Shown here: positions 4,395 through 5,897 of the stretch, piece by piece
Layout of the letters: each line of letters begins with the position of its first letter
Numbering within the stretch: position 1 is the first letter of the stretch
NCBI GenBank assembly: GCA_009702405.1
Contig: WLIC01000043.1
Coordinates: 1 to 5,897 of the forward strand
Source: Actinomycetota bacterium
GTDB taxonomy: Bacteria; Actinomycetota; Actinomycetes; Actinomycetales; Microbacteriaceae
DNA: 5,897 bases
Reading direction: 5' to 3'
The notes under the pieces: generated by a model
What the model saw: only the letters and a program-made list of their open reading frames with translations
Told to the model about the DNA's origin: nothing
The model's database searches: none
Position numbers and translations under genes: made by a program

Positions 4395-5150
4395 TTATTT
4401 GGCTCTATAGGGGCTCTTAATTGGATTGAGTTGTGATGGGGCACGTCTCACCTTTGCGCCAGTATCCAAGACAATGAACTTAACGTATGGGGTTCTTTTA
4501 CCGATAGGGCCTTCCAAGCTGTAATCAACTACTTCCCCAACAAGATCATCTTTGACTGCATTAACCCATGAACCTATGGGGAACTTCTTTGAGATCTCGG
4601 AGAAGTCATAATCAGACTTCTTTTGAATTTTCTTCGCCTCAGCTTTGGTTGCAGTGCTTGGCTCAGGAAGAGTCTTCAAAATGCTCTCCGCCTGTTTAAC
4701 GACCAAACTCCCTACATCAAGGTAAAGGTTTGCTACCAAACCCTTTAGAGCGTCAGAAGGCTCAGTGACTCCAAATCTTCTTGCACGCGCTTCTATTTTG
4801 TTTTTCAATTGGGTCGAATTACGAATCTTATGTTTCTCCAGAAACTCTCCCAAGCTCTTGGATTTTTTGGCCCTGTTGCACTCTGTGCAGGCTGGGACAA
4901 GATTGCCATACATGTGTAAACCGAGAGATTTTTGATTCATAGGAATAACATGATCAACTTCCATCTTGCCTGACAAATGCGTCTCGCAATAGACGCATTG
5001 GTTATTGAATTCTGCAGCTAGGCGTTGCTTTAGTTTTTTATCCCTTAGCTCACCAGGTGGTGTACCAAAAACGGCTAAGTCGTGCCTCTCTCCCACCAAT
5101 GTAAGTAAAGCTCTGACTGCCGCATTGCTCGCGTCACCTTTGTGAACCAT
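4395..5150 (-). CDS. HNH endonuclease domain protein with C-terminal beta-rich domain
   Basis: This is a 251-residue protein. An HNH/McrA-type nuclease core occupies about residues 50-105: CVYC (52-55), EVDHVIP (64-70) with the D66-H67 pair, N83 in GNLVPAC, and CTEC (88-91). This is the usual zinc-ribbon plus beta-beta-alpha-metal arrangement, with the expected catalytic and zinc residues present, so it is likely active on DNA. A lysine-rich helical middle (about 105-180) follows. A C-terminal part (about 190-243, PIGSWVNAVKDDLVGEVVDY, then PYVKFIVLDTG) looks like a small SH3-like barrel; that is inference. The ATG is fixed by the SD AGGAGA. No methylase or other restriction partner lies beside it. 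Stand-alone defence nuclease or selfish HNH are both possible. Confidence 0.85.
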   Translation of the reverse strand: MVHKGDASNAAVRALLTLVGERHDLAVFGTPPGELRDKKLKQRLAAEFNNQCVYCETHLSGKMEVDHVIPMNQKSLGLHMYGNLVPACTECNRAKKSKSLGEFLEKHKIRNSTQLKNKIEARARRFGVTEPSDALKGLVANLYLDVGSLVVKQAESILKTLPEPSTATKAEAKKIQKKSDYDFSEISKKFPIGSWVNAVKDDLVGEVVDYSLEGPIGKRTPYVKFIVLDTGAKVRRAPSQLNPIKSPYRAK

Positions 5151-5157
5151 TTTTGAG

Positions 5158-5163
5158 TCTCCT
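5158..5163 (-). promoter_or_regulatory. Shine-Dalgarno of the HNH gene
   Basis: The minus strand reads AGGAGA, 7 nt, ATG. The wider string ACTAGGAGA (5158-5166) also occurs before the divergent gene start at 5259-5267. Confidence 0.75.
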
Positions 5164-5184
5164 AGTCTGCACTAAATTGTTCCC

Positions 5185-5214
5185 ATTCTATACAGTCGAG
5201 TTCTAAAACGTCCC
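5185..5214 (-). promoter_or_regulatory. Candidate promoter of the HNH gene
   Basis: The minus strand has GGGACG (5214-5209), an 18-base spacer and TAGAAT (5190-5185). The -10 fits the consensus at five of six positions and the -35 at three. It would start transcription about 30 nt before the ATG. I did not find an equally good promoter for the divergent gene in the rest of 5164-5258. Confidence 0.35.
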
Positions 5215-5261
5215 AGAAAAAAGACTCTGCGCTGGCAGACTTACACGAGTAATCAACTACT

Positions 5262-5267
5262 AGGAGA
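5262..5267 (+). promoter_or_regulatory. Shine-Dalgarno deciding the GTG start at 5274
   Basis: AGGAGA, a 6-nt gap, then GTG. The next in-frame ATG (at 5322) has no SD and would begin at the membrane segment, so GTG is preferred. Confidence 0.75.
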
Positions 5268-5273
5268 TCTATC

Positions 5274-5897
5274 GTGTCAGATGTAAAAGAATTGCCAGCT
5301 GCATCACCTGCAGTGAAGTTCATGGCCCCAGTCATTCAAATCTCAGTTATGGTAACTGTGATTGTTAGCGCTATCCTCACCATCTTTGCTTGGCCAGTTG
5401 CAACTTCAACCCCTAAGAACATTCCTGTTGGTGTAACAGCTGTGCAGCCTGGTTTGATTCAAGGATTGAAGGTTCAGTTCGAAGAACAGCAGCCAGGTGT
5501 TTTCAATTTCATTGAATACAAGGATCTTGATGCTGCCAAGGCAGCTATTGCTCAGCGTGAAGTATATGGAGCACTTGTGCTAACCCAAACACCTCAGATG
5601 CTTGTTGCTTCTGGTGCTTCTCCTGCTATGACTCAAATCCTCACATCTATGAGTGTTCAGTTAGGCGCTCAGCTGACAGCCGCTAATGGCATTCAAGTGA
5701 TCAACTTTGCAGTTGAAGATGTTGCACCTCTTGGCACCAAAGACCCTAGAGGCTTAGGTTTGAACGCTGGTTCACTACCTTTGATCATTGCCGGTATTGT
5801 CGTGGGTCTCTTAGGTTCAATGCGTCTTCGTAAGACTGGGCAGAGATTTGCTGTTGCAGGTATTGCTGGAACTCTTGCCGCTTTCGCCATGGTTGCA
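5274..5897 (+). CDS. Membrane protein resembling a YhgE/Pip or ABC-2 type N-terminal half (cut by window edge)
   Basis: 208 codons are present with no stop. After a short cytoplasmic start (MSDVKELPAASPAVKF) comes a first membrane helix, about residues 18-40. A non-cytoplasmic domain of about 125 residues follows. It includes IPVGVTAVQPG, the segment AAKAAIAQREVYGALVLT, then LVASGAS, and LGTKDPRGLGL just before the second helix (about 167-182). A basic loop (MRLRKTGQRF) leads into a third helix at the edge. One N-terminal TM, a large external domain with an 'A…GALVL…ASGAS' pattern, then a block of helices is the layout of YhgE/Pip- and DUF3533-like membrane proteins related to ABC-2 permeases. 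The assignment is by layout only. Divergent from the HNH gene, 123 bp apart. Confidence 0.75.
   Translation, partial: MSDVKELPAASPAVKFMAPVIQISVMVTVIVSAILTIFAWPVATSTPKNIPVGVTAVQPGLIQGLKVQFEEQQPGVFNFIEYKDLDAAKAAIAQREVYGALVLTQTPQMLVASGASPAMTQILTSMSVQLGAQLTAANGIQVINFAVEDVAPLGTKDPRGLGLNAGSLPLIIAGIVVGLLGSMRLRKTGQRFAVAGIAGTLAAFAMVA

Noticed and set aside
5693..5890. Minus-strand ORF of 65 codons at the window end
   Set aside because: Antisense to the membrane-protein gene, with no SD or domain signs.
1..5897. CRISPR array, tRNA, rRNA, IS element or integrase
   Set aside because: No short regular repeats with spacers, no cloverleaf or rRNA sequence, and no transposase or integrase frame were seen; the only repeats are the two long units at 235-962.

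Overview
The window comes from a low-GC actinobacterium, most likely a free-living aquatic lineage such as acI/Nanopelagicales; that lineage is an inference from composition and protein style. The purine enzymes read as actinobacterial: PurF opens with a GDG…NHDLLPDEKGPQD…CGVFGVWAPGEE-type N-terminus, and it is preceded by a sterol-carrier-family gene, as in Mycobacterium and Streptomyces. DNA composition is AT-rich for that phylum.

Layout. Bases 1-210 (minus) are the first 70 codons of purD. Bases 235-962 hold two tandem copies, about 400 bp apart, of one repeat unit. On the minus strand each copy encodes a 28-residue hydrophobic, amphipathic peptide behind a strong Shine-Dalgarno sequence. 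Each has a stable stem-loop just past the stop and a long inverted repeat in the leader. On the plus strand each copy has a conserved promoter-like pair and a hairpin with a T-tract, enough for a short RNA of about 85 nt. This has the architecture of a type I toxin-antitoxin locus (small membrane peptide plus antisense RNA), and the peptide resembles E. coli TisB in length and polar face. It is the most interesting part of the window.

Bases 1040-4394 (plus) form a compact purine block: sterol-carrier-family gene, small two-TM membrane protein (overlap 14 bp), purF (TTG start, after a 101-bp gap) and purM (overlap 8 bp). PurD, PurF and PurM catalyse steps 2, 1 and 5 of de novo purine synthesis, so the repeat island sits between two divergent pur transcription units. 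Bases 4395-5150 (minus) encode an HNH-nuclease-like protein whose stop codon abuts the purM stop. A 123-bp divergent intergenic region then leads to the start of a plus-strand membrane protein (5274 to the window end) that resembles the YhgE/Pip or ABC-2 type membrane-protein N-terminus.

Limits: all homology statements rest on recognition by eye. The RNA and promoter calls are inferred from conservation between the two repeat copies. No expression or toxicity evidence exists in the sequence itself.
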